NCBI GenBank assembly: GCA_910584975.1
Contig: CAJUEA010000023.1
Span: 1 to 24,267 of the forward strand
Direction: 5' to 3'
From: an uncultured Christensenella sp.
Lineage (GTDB): Bacteria; Bacillota; Clostridia; Christensenellales; UBA3700
DNA length: 24,267 bases
The position numbers and the translations under genes were made by a program. The notes under the pieces are model-generated. The model saw nothing but the letters and a program-made list of their open reading frames with translations. It was not told the DNA's origin and searched no databases. Shown piece after piece: positions 1-7,438 of this stretch. Each line of letters opens with the position of its first letter. Positions within the stretch are counted from its first letter, which is position 1.

Positions 1-1
1 A

Positions 2-2500
2 GTAGGGGTAATCTTTTTGGCAGTAGCAATAATATGTCTAATGGCAATAGGGGTGTTGTTGGGTGCTACAAGTGCAAAAAATTTTGCTGAAAACTCTTTT
101 GATTTGAATAATGAAAATTTGCAATTAGTAGCTGATAAAAGCTATACTTTGAGTGGCAATAATGATTCTATGGCAAGAATATGGGATGAAGCTATTCAAT
201 ACTCTCTTGACAACAATGGTGCAAATGTTAATGTAAAATTAGCTGCAAATTGGACTGCACGAAGTGTTAATGAAGATGAGACGACTTTCGGATCGACGGA
301 TGGGGAAAATATAGGCTTTAATGCTGGTAGAATTGCAGTTTCTTCAGGTGCTACTATAACTTTGGATTTAAATGGTTTCACTATTAATAGAAATTTAAAT
401 AAAGATTCTAATGTGAATTATGGGAGTATTTTTGTTTTGATTGGAAGCAATCTTAATATTAAAGATAGCAAGTTTAATAGTGATGTTGCTGCTTCAACTG
501 CAATTAACAATCCAACTGCATTAGCAAGTTTGCCATATGGTAAAATTATTGGTGGCTGTGGTAAAAATGATGGTAAAATTGGTGGGGCGATAAGGGTTTT
601 GGGTAAGAGCACATTGAACTTTTATGGTGGTATGGTGCTTAACAATATCTCTCAAGGAGATGGAATTGTTGCTAGCGAAGGTACTGGTGGTGTAATAAAT
701 TTTTATGATGGAATAATTGCAAATAATGAAGGGATTGGTTTAGCTTCAAGAAACGGAGATGTATTAAATATTAGTGGTGGTGTTATTTATAACAATACAG
801 GGGAATATGGCGCAGTAAAAGCAACCTCAACCGTTAGTATAAAAAATTGTGTCATAAAAAACAATCAATCAACTTTAAATTATGGTGCTGTATATATAAG
901 CAATGATATAACTATTGGTAGTGGTTTGATAATTAATGGAAACAAAAATTCAGCAGGCGAAGTGCGTAATATTTATTTGAATAAAGGACAAACTTTAAAG
1001 ATAAAAGAAAGTTTGCAAAATTCTACAAAAACAACAAATGTTGGCATTGTGCTAGCCAATGATTATAATCTAAATTGTTTTACAAATGGCTACAAAAAAA
1101 ATAATGAAACAGCTCCAAGCGATTTTTTTGTTTCGGATGATAAAAGCAAAATAGTAGCAATAACAGGAGACGAGGTAAGTATTGGAGTTCCTATCAATCG
1201 CCCAACAGATTTGCAAAATAATTATTTTGTTTATACAGGTAATAACATTGAATATTTCCCAACTGACTTTAATAAAACAACAATGGAAATAAAAAATAAT
1301 ACAAAAAAAGACATTGGCATTTATAGCGTTGAAGTAAGTACTAAATTAGGATATGTATGGTCAGATAAGATTAATGACCAAATGTCATTCTCATTTGAAA
1401 TAATACATCCGGGAGTGGTGTTGAAAGATAACTCAAATTTTGACTATATATACAAAGATAGTAATAATATAAGACAAAACTATAAAGATAACAAGATAAT
1501 ACACAAAGTAAGTGAAAGCGAAACAACAAGTAATTATGTAATAGGAAATATTACTCCAAAAACAACAATAAAGCAGTTTGTAGGGGATATAAGAAAAGAG
1601 TGTGGATATATCAAGATATACAATGGAAATACATTGCTATATGACGGTACAACAGAAACTGAGGCAAGTGAAAGTGTATATGTGGCAACAGGATATAGGC
1701 TAGAGTTGTACAAAAATAGCAATGGAACTGAACTTTTAGACACAGTATACTTATCCGTGCTTGGAGATGTTGTAGCAGACGGAGTAATCAGTACATTGGA
1801 TGTAACCTTAATTAATAGACTTTCAAGGGGCGAAATTGCTTTAAGTGAATTAAGTTTGGAACAACAGCTTGCAGCAATGGTGGATAACAGAGGGAAAGTG
1901 ACCTCAACAGATGGAAAAATATTGCTTAATGTGATTGGTGGAAATACTCAAACAGATAGTTACTTTGAAAGCAATAAAAATATAACAAATGATTATATGC
2001 TGTTAGATTTGAGCATTGATAGCGTAACTGGCAAAATATATCGAGTTGGCAGTGAAATAACAACAGCAAGCCTAGTTAACAATGCAATCATTGGAAATAT
2101 TGCACCAAAAACAAAAGTAAGTGATTTTAAAACAAAACTTGCAAGTCAATTGGGTGTTGACATAAGCCTAATTGCAATATACAAAGCAAATGGCGCAGTA
2201 GTAAACGATAGTGCTTATATTGGTACTGGATATTATATCAACTATAATGGAAACACAGCAAATAAAATATATCTAAGTGTGTTAGGAGACTTAACAGGTG
2301 ACGGAGTAGTTAACACTGCAGATATAACATACTTGAACAGAATAATAAACGGCAATGTCGAACTAGCTACAGACAATATAAAAGATAAACTAACCATACT
2401 AACTGCAAGCATACAAAACAAGGGAAATATAACCACAGCAGATAGTGAAACACTATTGAATTATATTGGTGGAATAACTGATTTGAAAAAATACTTTTAA
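2..2500 (+). CDS. Secreted beta-helix / Ig-like / dockerin-like protein, 5' end outside window
   Basis: The frame is open to the left edge, so the true start lies just upstream; a TTG at 17 is the first start-like codon inside the window. The visible N-terminus is a hydrophobic signal segment ending near GATSAKNF. Roughly residues 95-300 are Gly/Asn-rich short repeats (GGVIYNN, GAVYISN) typical of a right-handed parallel beta-helix. An Ig-like domain follows at about 395-475 (YTGNNIEYFP, then IGIYSVEVS). The C-terminal third holds two homologous units (about 505-648 and 690-824). Each has an IGNI.PKT start, a GTGY-type strand, then a dockerin-like EF-hand pair: LGDVVADGVISTLD and LGDLTGDGVVNTAD, each ending LLN.IGG. 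In this family such modules mediate surface or glycan-related binding. No catalytic residues are recognisable, so enzyme activity is not assigned. Secreted location is well supported. Confidence 0.8.
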   Translation, partial: VGVIFLAVAIICLMAIGVLLGATSAKNFAENSFDLNNENLQLVADKSYTLSGNNDSMARIWDEAIQYSLDNNGANVNVKLAANWTARSVNEDETTFGSTDGENIGFNAGRIAVSSGATITLDLNGFTINRNLNKDSNVNYGSIFVLIGSNLNIKDSKFNSDVAASTAINNPTALASLPYGKIIGGCGKNDGKIGGAIRVLGKSTLNFYGGMVLNNISQGDGIVASEGTGGVINFYDGIIANNEGIGLASRNGDVLNISGGVIYNNTGEYGAVKATSTVSIKNCVIKNNQSTLNYGAVYISNDITIGSGLIINGNKNSAGEVRNIYLNKGQTLKIKESLQNSTKTTNVGIVLANDYNLNCFTNGYKKNNETAPSDFFVSDDKSKIVAITGDEVSIGVPINRPTDLQNNYFVYTGNNIEYFPTDFNKTTMEIKNNTKKDIGIYSVEVSTKLGYVWSDKINDQMSFSFEIIHPGVVLKDNSNFDYIYKDSNNIRQNYKDNKIIHKVSESETTSNYVIGNITPKTTIKQFVGDIRKECGYIKIYNGNTLLYDGTTETEASESVYVATGYRLELYKNSNGTELLDTVYLSVLGDVVADGVISTLDVTLINRLSRGEIALSELSLEQQLAAMVDNRGKVTSTDGKILLNVIGGNTQTDSYFESNKNITNDYMLLDLSIDSVTGKIYRVGSEITTASLVNNAIIGNIAPKTKVSDFKTKLASQLGVDISLIAIYKANGAVVNDSAYIGTGYYINYNGNTANKIYLSVLGDLTGDGVVNTADITYLNRIINGNVELATDNIKDKLTILTASIQNKGNITTADSETLLNYIGGITDLKKYF

Positions 2501-2504
2501 AAGC

Positions 2505-2540
2505 TAAACAAGGTAAAAGTTGAGACTTTTACCTTGTTTA
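2505..2540 (+). terminator. Perfect 16 bp inverted repeat after the dockerin-like gene
   Basis: The arms at 2505-2520 and 2525-2540 are exact reverse complements around the loop TGAG, starting 4 bases after the stop codon. The following bases are T-rich only in part (TTGTTTAATTT), so this may be a weak terminator or an mRNA 3'-end stabiliser rather than the main stop. Confidence 0.55.
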
Positions 2541-2545
2541 ATTTA

Positions 2546-2571
2546 CCCCACAAAAAAGCTATTTTGTGGGG
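2546..2571. repeat. CCCCACAAAA hairpin
   Basis: CCCCACAAAA (2546-2555) pairs exactly with TTTTGTGGGG (2562-2571). There is no T tract. A similar CACAAAAA/TTTTTGTGGGG stem lies inside the dispersed repeat copy near 22975-22998, suggesting a shared mobile or structural module. Confidence 0.5.
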
Positions 2572-2587
2572 ACCAAAATATTTTAAT

Positions 2588-2620
2588 CGGACTGAAAGAA
2601 TGCTTTCAGTCCGTGTTTTT
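2588..2620 (+). terminator. Rho-independent terminator
   Basis: An 11 bp GC-containing stem, CGGACTGAAAG (2588-2598) with CTTTCAGTCCG (2603-2613) and loop AATG, is followed by TGTTTTT. This is the strongest terminator of three successive hairpins behind the dockerin-like gene. Confidence 0.85.
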
Positions 2621-2626
2621 ATTTAG

Positions 2627-2670
2627 CGTCATGTTGAGCGTAGTCGAAACATCTCAAACTATGCTTGTTG
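2627..2670. repeat. Dispersed intergenic repeat, copy 1
   Basis: GTCATGTTGAGCG followed by GTCGAAACATCTC and CAAACTATG resembles the short intergenic repeats of the form GTCAT..GAGCG..GTCGAA..ATCTC found across many gut bacterial genomes (recalled from general knowledge). A second diverged copy is at 22947-23026, sharing GAGCG and CTCAAACTATG. Confidence 0.5.
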
Positions 2671-2740
2671 AGTGATTTAAAAAGTATCATTTTATTTGCC
2701 AATACGCAACATTTGAGACATAAAAAGATAAAATTGTTTT

Positions 2741-3334
2741 TCAACTTACTCCGTAAGCGTTTTTAATATTATCTAAAAACAAATTAATATGAATTGGGTA
2801 ATAAGTGAATATGATTATTAAAATTGTGAGTATGACAGCAAAGCTTGCATAAAGATAAACATATTTTGCAGTATATTGGTGAGTTATTGTTTTATAGCTG
2901 AAAATAAACATAGCAACTATAATCGTGATAGTCATCAATATATCAATTACAAGATAATTTTTGCCGATTGCTCCTGAATAAGTGAAAAATATTGTTACCA
3001 TAACTGGTATGCAAAGAATAAGGGGGATACTTTTTGCAGTTAAATATACTTTTAAGCTTGATATTTCCGATTTAACGACAAAATATTCCACTATGCTGAA
3101 TATCAAATAAGGATAAAATATGATTTTGCTGTGCTCCCATACGCTTTCATTAGTTGCAAAAAGCCAAGCAATGCCAATGTTTTTATTTAACCATTCGTAT
3201 GCAAAATGAAAAACAAAGGACATTGACAAACAAAAAGCAACGCCAACTATTTCAGCAATAATCAGTTTTTTATATGCACTATTTGTAAAAGAGCTTTTTA
3301 GTTGTTGCATAATATTATTAGTTTTGCTTGTCAT
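2741..3334 (-). CDS. DUF6512-like multi-pass membrane protein
   Basis: This 197-residue protein is predicted from the ATG at 3334. A longer in-frame form reaching 3439 exists, but it runs wholly inside the upstream gene, and GAGGATAAACG precedes the ATG at 3334. About six hydrophobic segments are visible, starting at IIAEIVGVAFCLSMSFVFHF. The conserved-looking stretch WLFATNESVWEHSKIIFYP between the second and third membrane segments matches my recollection of DUF6512 proteins, which are small Firmicutes membrane proteins of unknown function. The gene overlaps the 3' end of the upstream 75-residue gene by 17 bases, suggesting translational coupling in one operon. Family assignment is from memory and moderately sure; the function is unknown. 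Confidence 0.7.
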   Translation of the reverse strand: MTSKTNNIMQQLKSSFTNSAYKKLIIAEIVGVAFCLSMSFVFHFAYEWLNKNIGIAWLFATNESVWEHSKIIFYPYLIFSIVEYFVVKSEISSLKVYLTAKSIPLILCIPVMVTIFFTYSGAIGKNYLVIDILMTITIIVAMFIFSYKTITHQYTAKYVYLYASFAVILTILIIIFTYYPIHINLFLDNIKNAYGVS

Positions 3335-3545
3335 AATTTCGTTTATCCTCAATTTTAATTCCAAGATTTGTTGCGATATCAAAATATTCTTGCCATCTAT
3401 ATTCTCGTATAGGGTAGTAGCTATCGTCCGTTTGCACAATCAAACAAGGCGAAATATATTTGTAATTGGTCACAATAAACATTTGTGGATGTTTGCATTC
3501 TTTAATTTTCTTTTTTATGTTGCAGTGATAGTTATAGTATGGCAT
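3318..3545 (-). CDS. Small hypothetical protein (75 aa)
   Basis: The ATG at 3545 is preceded by AAGGATAAAT, a good ribosome site. The protein starts MPYYNYHCNIKKK and is rich in Tyr and Lys, with a C-terminal REYRWQEYFDIATNLG stretch. No signal peptide or membrane segment is visible. I recognise no family. Its stop overlaps the start of the DUF6512-like gene by 17 bases, and a plausible promoter lies about 30 bases upstream, so it is probably the first gene of a two-gene operon. The good ribosome site and the overlap argue that it is real despite its size. Confidence 0.55.
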   Translation of the reverse strand: MPYYNYHCNIKKKIKECKHPQMFIVTNYKYISPCLIVQTDDSYYPIREYRWQEYFDIATNLGIKIEDKRNYDKQN

Positions 3546-3574
3546 ATTTATCCTTAAATAGTGATGTTATTAAG

Positions 3575-3605
3575 ATTATATACCTTTTCATTTTTGTTTA
3601 TGCAA
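3575..3605 (-). promoter_or_regulatory. Putative promoter of the 75-aa / DUF6512 operon
   Basis: On the minus strand TTGCAT (3605-3600) is followed by TATATAAT (ending 3575). The spacing is 17 to TATATA or 19 to TATAAT. It sits about 30 bases before the ATG at 3545. Confidence 0.5.
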
Positions 3606-3807
3606 ATTCAATCAATGAAATTCCTTAATATATTTAATTGTTAAAAATGTTTAGAATATTTCAAAAGCTGAAGGATAAATATTTGTTGTATTTGAAATTT
3701 AAAATAAAAAATTAATTGCTAAAACTAATATAATTTTGCCTAAAATTAAGGCGAAAAACGCATTTTAACAATAAAAATAAAAAATTATTTTTTTTGCTTA
3801 AAAAGTG

Positions 3808-3836
3808 TTGATTTTTTAAAATTAATATGATATTAT
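3808..3836 (+). promoter_or_regulatory. tRNA-Leu promoter
   Basis: TTGATT (3808-3813) is followed after exactly 17 bases by TATTAT (3831-3836). The tRNA begins 14 bases later, a normal distance for a tRNA transcript with a short leader. The stretch 3606-3807 is AT-rich and shows no gene. Confidence 0.7.
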
Positions 3837-3849
3837 ATATAAGCAATAA

Positions 3850-3935
3850 GCCGAAGTGGTGGAATGGCAGACGCGCTGGACTCAAAATCCAGTGAGGGCG
3901 ACCTCGTGCGGGTTCAAGTCCCGCCTTCGGCACCA
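3850..3935 (+). tRNA. tRNA-Leu (anticodon CAA), CCA encoded
   Basis: GCCGAAG (3850-3856) pairs with CTTCGGC (3925-3931) as the acceptor stem, followed by discriminator A and an encoded CCA (3933-3935). The anticodon arm is CTGGA-CTCAAAA-TCCAG, placing CAA at the anticodon, which decodes UUG. The T arm contains GGTTCAAGTCC. The long variable arm (GAGGGCGACCTC) is that expected for class II leucine tRNAs. The length is 86 bases. Confidence 0.96.
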
Positions 3936-3956
3936 TCGTCGCAGCACGAGATTATG

Positions 3957-3993
3957 ATATAAGAGATAGCGTTGACTATCTCTTATATTTTTT
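3957..3993 (+). terminator. tRNA-Leu terminator
   Basis: A 13 bp perfect stem, ATATAAGAGATAG (3957-3969) with CTATCTCTTATAT (3976-3988), is followed by TTTTT. It lies 21 bases downstream of the tRNA CCA. Confidence 0.85.
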
Positions 3994-4044
3994 ACTCGGC
4001 AGCTCTTTATATTTCATGATGCTATCCAGTGTTGTGGAGCCCTG

Positions 4045-4083
4045 TGATTTAAGTTAAAAAAACTTAAGTCATATTTTTTTTTT
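4045..4083 (+). terminator. Second terminator downstream of tRNA-Leu
   Basis: TGATTTAAGTT (4045-4055) pairs with AACTTAAGTCA (4061-4071), with one G-T pair, followed by a run of about ten T. No gene lies between this and the previous terminator (3994-4044), so what it terminates is unclear. Confidence 0.7.
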
Positions 4084-4202
4084 GTGTTATTATTATGGTA
4101 GGTAAATATTTAGGGTGTGGGAAATCTAGGATTTATGTAAATAGTGGATATTTTCAGGGTGTGTTTTATGTAAACATTGTGGGCTGCATAAATTTGCTGC
4201 AC

Positions 4203-4231
4203 TTGACATATTTGGAAAAATATGTTACAAT
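4203..4231 (+). promoter_or_regulatory. Promoter of the LRR protein gene
   Basis: TTGACA (4203-4208), a 17-base spacer and TACAAT (4226-4231) with an extended -10 TG (4223-4224). The predicted leader is about 100 bases. The stretch 4084-4202 holds only an imperfect direct repeat. Confidence 0.8.
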
Positions 4232-4338
4232 CGTAATATTAATAAAAATGCTGAAAGCTCTTGTTTTTTGTGTATCAGGTTTGTGTACATTAATTTGATA
4301 TTTTATTAAAGTATATATTAGAATTAGGTGAGGTAATT

Positions 4339-6585
4339 ATGGCAAAGAAGAATTTATATGATTTTTATGGTGTAATTGATGATAATGTTGTATTGGGACA
4401 CAGAACTCCTATCAAGGGGAGTCATAACATTGCTGTGCCTGAAGGGGTGGTCAAAATATGGACACGAGCTTTTGAAGGTGAGGGTTGCGAGTCTGTAATA
4501 TTACCATCGACACTTAAAGTGGTTGGGAATGAGGCGTTTAATCATTGTCGTGAATTGCGTGAAGTAGTTATTCCAGAAGGCGTGGAAGAACTTGGTGCGT
4601 GGGCATTTAATCATTGCGATGCGCTTGAAAAAATTCATTTGCCAGCATCTCTTGTTAAGTTGGACAAAAAAAATCAGCCTTTCAACAATTGTTATGGTTT
4701 GAAGGAGATTAGCGTTGATGATGCAAATCCTGTTTTTTGTGCAGTAAACAATTGCCTTATTGAAAAGAAAACAGGAGTTGTTATTTGTGGTTGTCAAAAT
4801 TCTATTATTCCAGATGATGGCAGCATTACAGCAATTAATGATGGTGCATTTTGCAGACAATACCATTTAAAAGAAATTAATATTCCAAAAGGAGTAAAAA
4901 GCATAGGCACTTATGCCTTTCTTAATTGTGTATCTTTAAAAGAAATTACCTTGCCAGAAAGTGTTAAAAAAATAGGTGTCAGTGCCTTTGAAGGTTGTGC
5001 CAAATTGGAAAAAATTAATCTTGAAAATGTTGAGAGAATTGAAAGAAATGCATTTGACCACTGCGAAAGTTTAAATGGTGATATTGTAATTTCAGATTGT
5101 ACAACAAAAATAGGTTCAACAGCATTTGCATGGACAGCAATATCTTCGGTGGTTATTGGCAAAGGAATTAAATCAATAGAACCATCTGCATTTCGCTCTT
5201 GCCACAATCTTAAAAAGGTTGTTTTGCCAGAAGGACTTGAAAAGATAGATAAATATGCTTTTATTTCTTGTGAAAATCTTACGGATGTAAATATTCCATA
5301 TTCAGTCACATATATTGGTGAATTGGCGTTTGCAGAATGCAGATTGAAAGATGTCGTTTTGCCTCCAAACGCTGATTTTATAAGTAAGGATGCTTTTGAG
5401 GGATGCAAATTGGCAACAAAAATTGACCGTAAAACTTCAAATCCTGACTTTGAGATTGATGGCACCACAATTCGTAAATACAGAGGAAAAGATATTGATA
5501 TTGTTATACCTAATGGAATCACATCAATAAAGGCGAAGGCGTTCAAAGGTAAAAAGAAAATTGAAAGTATCGTTATATCTTCTTCAGTTACATCACTGGT
5601 TGCAAGTGCTTTTGAAGGCTGTGATAACATTAAATCAGTTGTTGTTGAAGAGGGAAACAAGAAATATCGTAGCATAAATAATTGTATTGTTGATGTTAAG
5701 AGCAAAACGCTTGTATTTGGTTGCAACACTTCTATTATGCCTGAAAGTGGAATAGAAAAGATAGGAAATGGTGCGTTTTGTAAATGTGACAAGTTGGAAA
5801 ATATTGTTATCCCTAATGGTGTTAAAGTTATAGGTAAAAATGCGTTCGATGGGTGTGTCGGACTTAAAAATGTCACTTTCCCTATTGGTTTGGAATTGGT
5901 GGACGAATATGCTTTTAACAAATGTGCTAATTTGAAGGAAGTTGTTTTTAATGATGGCTTAAAAGAAATAGGAGACTGTGCTTTTTATAAATGTGAAAAT
6001 GTATCTGAGCTGAAACTGCCACAAGGACTAAAAAATATCGGTTCTTTTGCTTTTGAATATTGTGGTAAACTTGAAGTTCTTGATATACCTGAGGGTGTGG
6101 AAACAATAGGTCTCAATACTTTTGAGCATTGTGATGAGGTTAAGATTATTTCTTTACCATCCACACTAAAATCTTTTTATAACGCAGGCTTTAGATATAA
6201 GCCAAAGCTAGAAAAGATTTCTGTGGCAGAAGGTAACAATGAATTTATTTCAAATGGCAATTGCTTGATTAGTTTGAAAAATAATGAACTTTGGGCAGGC
6301 TGTCCTACAACTTTGATACCTAGTGGAGTTATACGAATTTGTGATTATGCTTTTGCAGATTCTGATATTGAAAGCATAGTTGTGCCAGAAGGGTTAATTT
6401 ACATAATGAAAAATTCATTTAAAGGTTGCAAAAAGCTTAAGCAAATAACTCTTCCACAATCATTGAAAACTCCAGAAGGTTGTTTTGATGATTTGTCAAA
6501 CATTCAAATTGTTAACGCACCAGCTAGATTTAAAGACTACTTTGTAAAATTGAATGCTAACATAAAATTTAATGCAATAGATTAA
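4339..6585 (+). CDS. BspA-like leucine-rich repeat protein without a signal peptide
   Basis: The 748-residue protein starts at an ATG preceded by AGGTGAGG. It consists almost wholly of about two dozen LRR_5 (BspA/TpLRR) units of roughly 23 residues, with the pattern AF..C..L..I.LP..L..IG. Three related island segments interrupt the solenoid, marked by NNCLIEKK, NNCIVDVK and GNCLISLK, each followed by a GC..(S/T).IP stretch. The family is usually surface-exposed and binds host matrix or other cells. Here the N-terminus (MAKKNLYDFYG) has no signal peptide, and no anchor, sorting motif or C-terminal membrane helix is seen. The product therefore appears cytoplasmic, or exported by an unrecognised route. 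It is transcribed alone from its own promoter. The repeat assignment is very sure; the role is not. Confidence 0.92.
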   Translation: MAKKNLYDFYGVIDDNVVLGHRTPIKGSHNIAVPEGVVKIWTRAFEGEGCESVILPSTLKVVGNEAFNHCRELREVVIPEGVEELGAWAFNHCDALEKIHLPASLVKLDKKNQPFNNCYGLKEISVDDANPVFCAVNNCLIEKKTGVVICGCQNSIIPDDGSITAINDGAFCRQYHLKEINIPKGVKSIGTYAFLNCVSLKEITLPESVKKIGVSAFEGCAKLEKINLENVERIERNAFDHCESLNGDIVISDCTTKIGSTAFAWTAISSVVIGKGIKSIEPSAFRSCHNLKKVVLPEGLEKIDKYAFISCENLTDVNIPYSVTYIGELAFAECRLKDVVLPPNADFISKDAFEGCKLATKIDRKTSNPDFEIDGTTIRKYRGKDIDIVIPNGITSIKAKAFKGKKKIESIVISSSVTSLVASAFEGCDNIKSVVVEEGNKKYRSINNCIVDVKSKTLVFGCNTSIMPESGIEKIGNGAFCKCDKLENIVIPNGVKVIGKNAFDGCVGLKNVTFPIGLELVDEYAFNKCANLKEVVFNDGLKEIGDCAFYKCENVSELKLPQGLKNIGSFAFEYCGKLEVLDIPEGVETIGLNTFEHCDEVKIISLPSTLKSFYNAGFRYKPKLEKISVAEGNNEFISNGNCLISLKNNELWAGCPTTLIPSGVIRICDYAFADSDIESIVVPEGLIYIMKNSFKGCKKLKQITLPQSLKTPEGCFDDLSNIQIVNAPARFKDYFVKLNANIKFNAID

Positions 6586-6596
6586 AAATATTATTA

Positions 6597-6627
6597 AATG
6601 GCTCCAATGAATTATGTTGGAGCCATT
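6597..6627 (+). terminator. Inverted repeat after the LRR gene
   Basis: AATGGCTCCAA (6597-6607) pairs perfectly with TTGGAGCCATT (6617-6627) around a 9-base loop, 12 bases after the stop. The T tract is poor (ATCGATATATTTG), so termination may be inefficient. 6628-6760 shows no gene. Confidence 0.6.
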
Positions 6628-6760
6628 ATCGATATATTTGCATTTACATAACAAAAAATAGTTTTCTATTAAATACTTTTGTTGAACTTTATAGCATTAA
6701 AGACGGATTAAGGTTTTAAAAGCAATTTGATTTTGAACATTTAATTAATAAAATCAATAA

Positions 6761-6789
6761 TTGACATAAAAAGAAAATTAAAGTATAAT
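6761..6789 (+). promoter_or_regulatory. Consensus sigma-A promoter of the ECF-like sigma gene
   Basis: TTGACA (6761-6766), exactly 17 bases, then TATAAT (6784-6789): a perfect match to both hexamers. The transcript would start near 6796, about 25 bases before the probable TTG start at 6822. Confidence 0.9.
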
Positions 6790-6821
6790 TAAAGCATTAA
6801 TTGATTACAAGGAAAATAATT

Positions 6822-7345
6822 TTGAAACAACTAGATAGCAAAAGAATAAATCATTATATCAAGCAAACTGCAAATGGAAATGAAAGTGCATTTACAAATT
6901 GTTTGTTTATACATATGAGAATATGAAACACATTGCAAAATTTTATTTGAAAAATAAGAGCAATGCTGATGATGTTTTAGTTGAGTTATATAAAATTATT
7001 TTGGATAAAGTAAATAGCTTTGATAGTGAAGAAAATGGTTATAATTGGATGTATACTATTACAAAAAATTTAGCATTGGACGATAATCGAAGGAATAAAA
7101 AAATCGGCTATATAAGTGGTGGTTATTATGAAACAGAAGACAATAGTTTTCAACCATTGAAAACATTAATTGTTGAAGAGGCAATGGCAATCTTGAATGA
7201 CAAAGAAAAAGAATTGTTATATCGTTTATATTGGGAGGGCTATACAATCAAAGAAATAGCAGAGAGAGATAATGTTCCTATATCAACAATTTATACCAAA
7301 AGAGCAAGAATTTATAAAAAAATGAAAAAATTTTTAAAAAATTGA
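6822..7345 (+). CDS. ECF-type RNA polymerase sigma factor, with an apparent single-base frame disruption
   Basis: From residue 27 on, the 148-residue frame (6899-7345) carries sigma region 2 (NADDVLVELYKIILDKV, then YNWMYTITKNLALDDNRRNKK) and a region 4 helix-turn-helix (LNDKEKELLYRLYWEGYTIKEIAE, then VPISTIYTKRARIYKKMK). Its only early start is a TTG without a ribosome site, and region 2.1 is missing. The missing part is in another frame: TTG at 6822, preceded by AAGGAAAATAATT, encodes LKQLDSKRINHYIKQTANGN and continues ESAFTN, the classic beginning of an ECF sigma factor. Switching by -1 at 6899 gives ESAFTN-LFVYTYENMKHIA, which fits the family spacing. The joined product is about 174 residues, a normal length. 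Either one base (probably a T) was lost here, or the call is an assembly error. The gene would be non-functional in the first case unless a shorter form works. Confidence 0.8.
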
Positions 7346-7395
7346 ATAAAAATTGCCGTTTCATTCGTATATAAAGTAGAAAGGGAAAAAATAAA
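7342..7395 (+). promoter_or_regulatory. Repeated putative ECF-type promoter, copy 1
   Basis: This ~53 bp stretch overlaps the sigma stop codon and is nearly identical (about 46 of 52 aligned bases) to 9026-9078. Both copies hold TGAATA, 17 bases, CGTATA (here 7343-7348 and 7366-7371), then AAAGTAG.AAGGGAAAAA. CGTATA at this spacing from a TGAA-type -35 resembles SigW/SigX-class ECF promoters of Bacillus. It lies upstream of the lipoprotein gene at 7439. Confidence 0.55.
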
Positions 7396-7438
7396 TGAGA
7401 AAAGGTAAGAACAAATTAAAAAATTAGGGGGAAATGTA

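Noticed and set aside
3324..3557. 77-residue plus-strand frame
   Set aside because: It is the shadow of the two overlapping minus-strand genes, which have better ribosome sites and a promoter.
3712..3936. 74-residue minus-strand frame starting MVPKAGLEPARGRPHW
   Set aside because: It is the antisense translation of tRNA-Leu, a well-known false ORF pattern.
4095..4298. 67-residue plus-strand frame
   Set aside because: It contains the LRR gene promoter (4203-4231) and has no ribosome site.
4911..5921. 336-residue minus-strand frame
   Set aside because: It is an antisense shadow of the LRR repeats; the repeated codon pattern keeps the opposite strand open.
6890..6905. Programmed -1 frameshift in the sigma gene
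   Set aside because: No X-XXY-YYZ slippery heptamer in the right frame and no evident downstream structure; a one-base loss is simpler.
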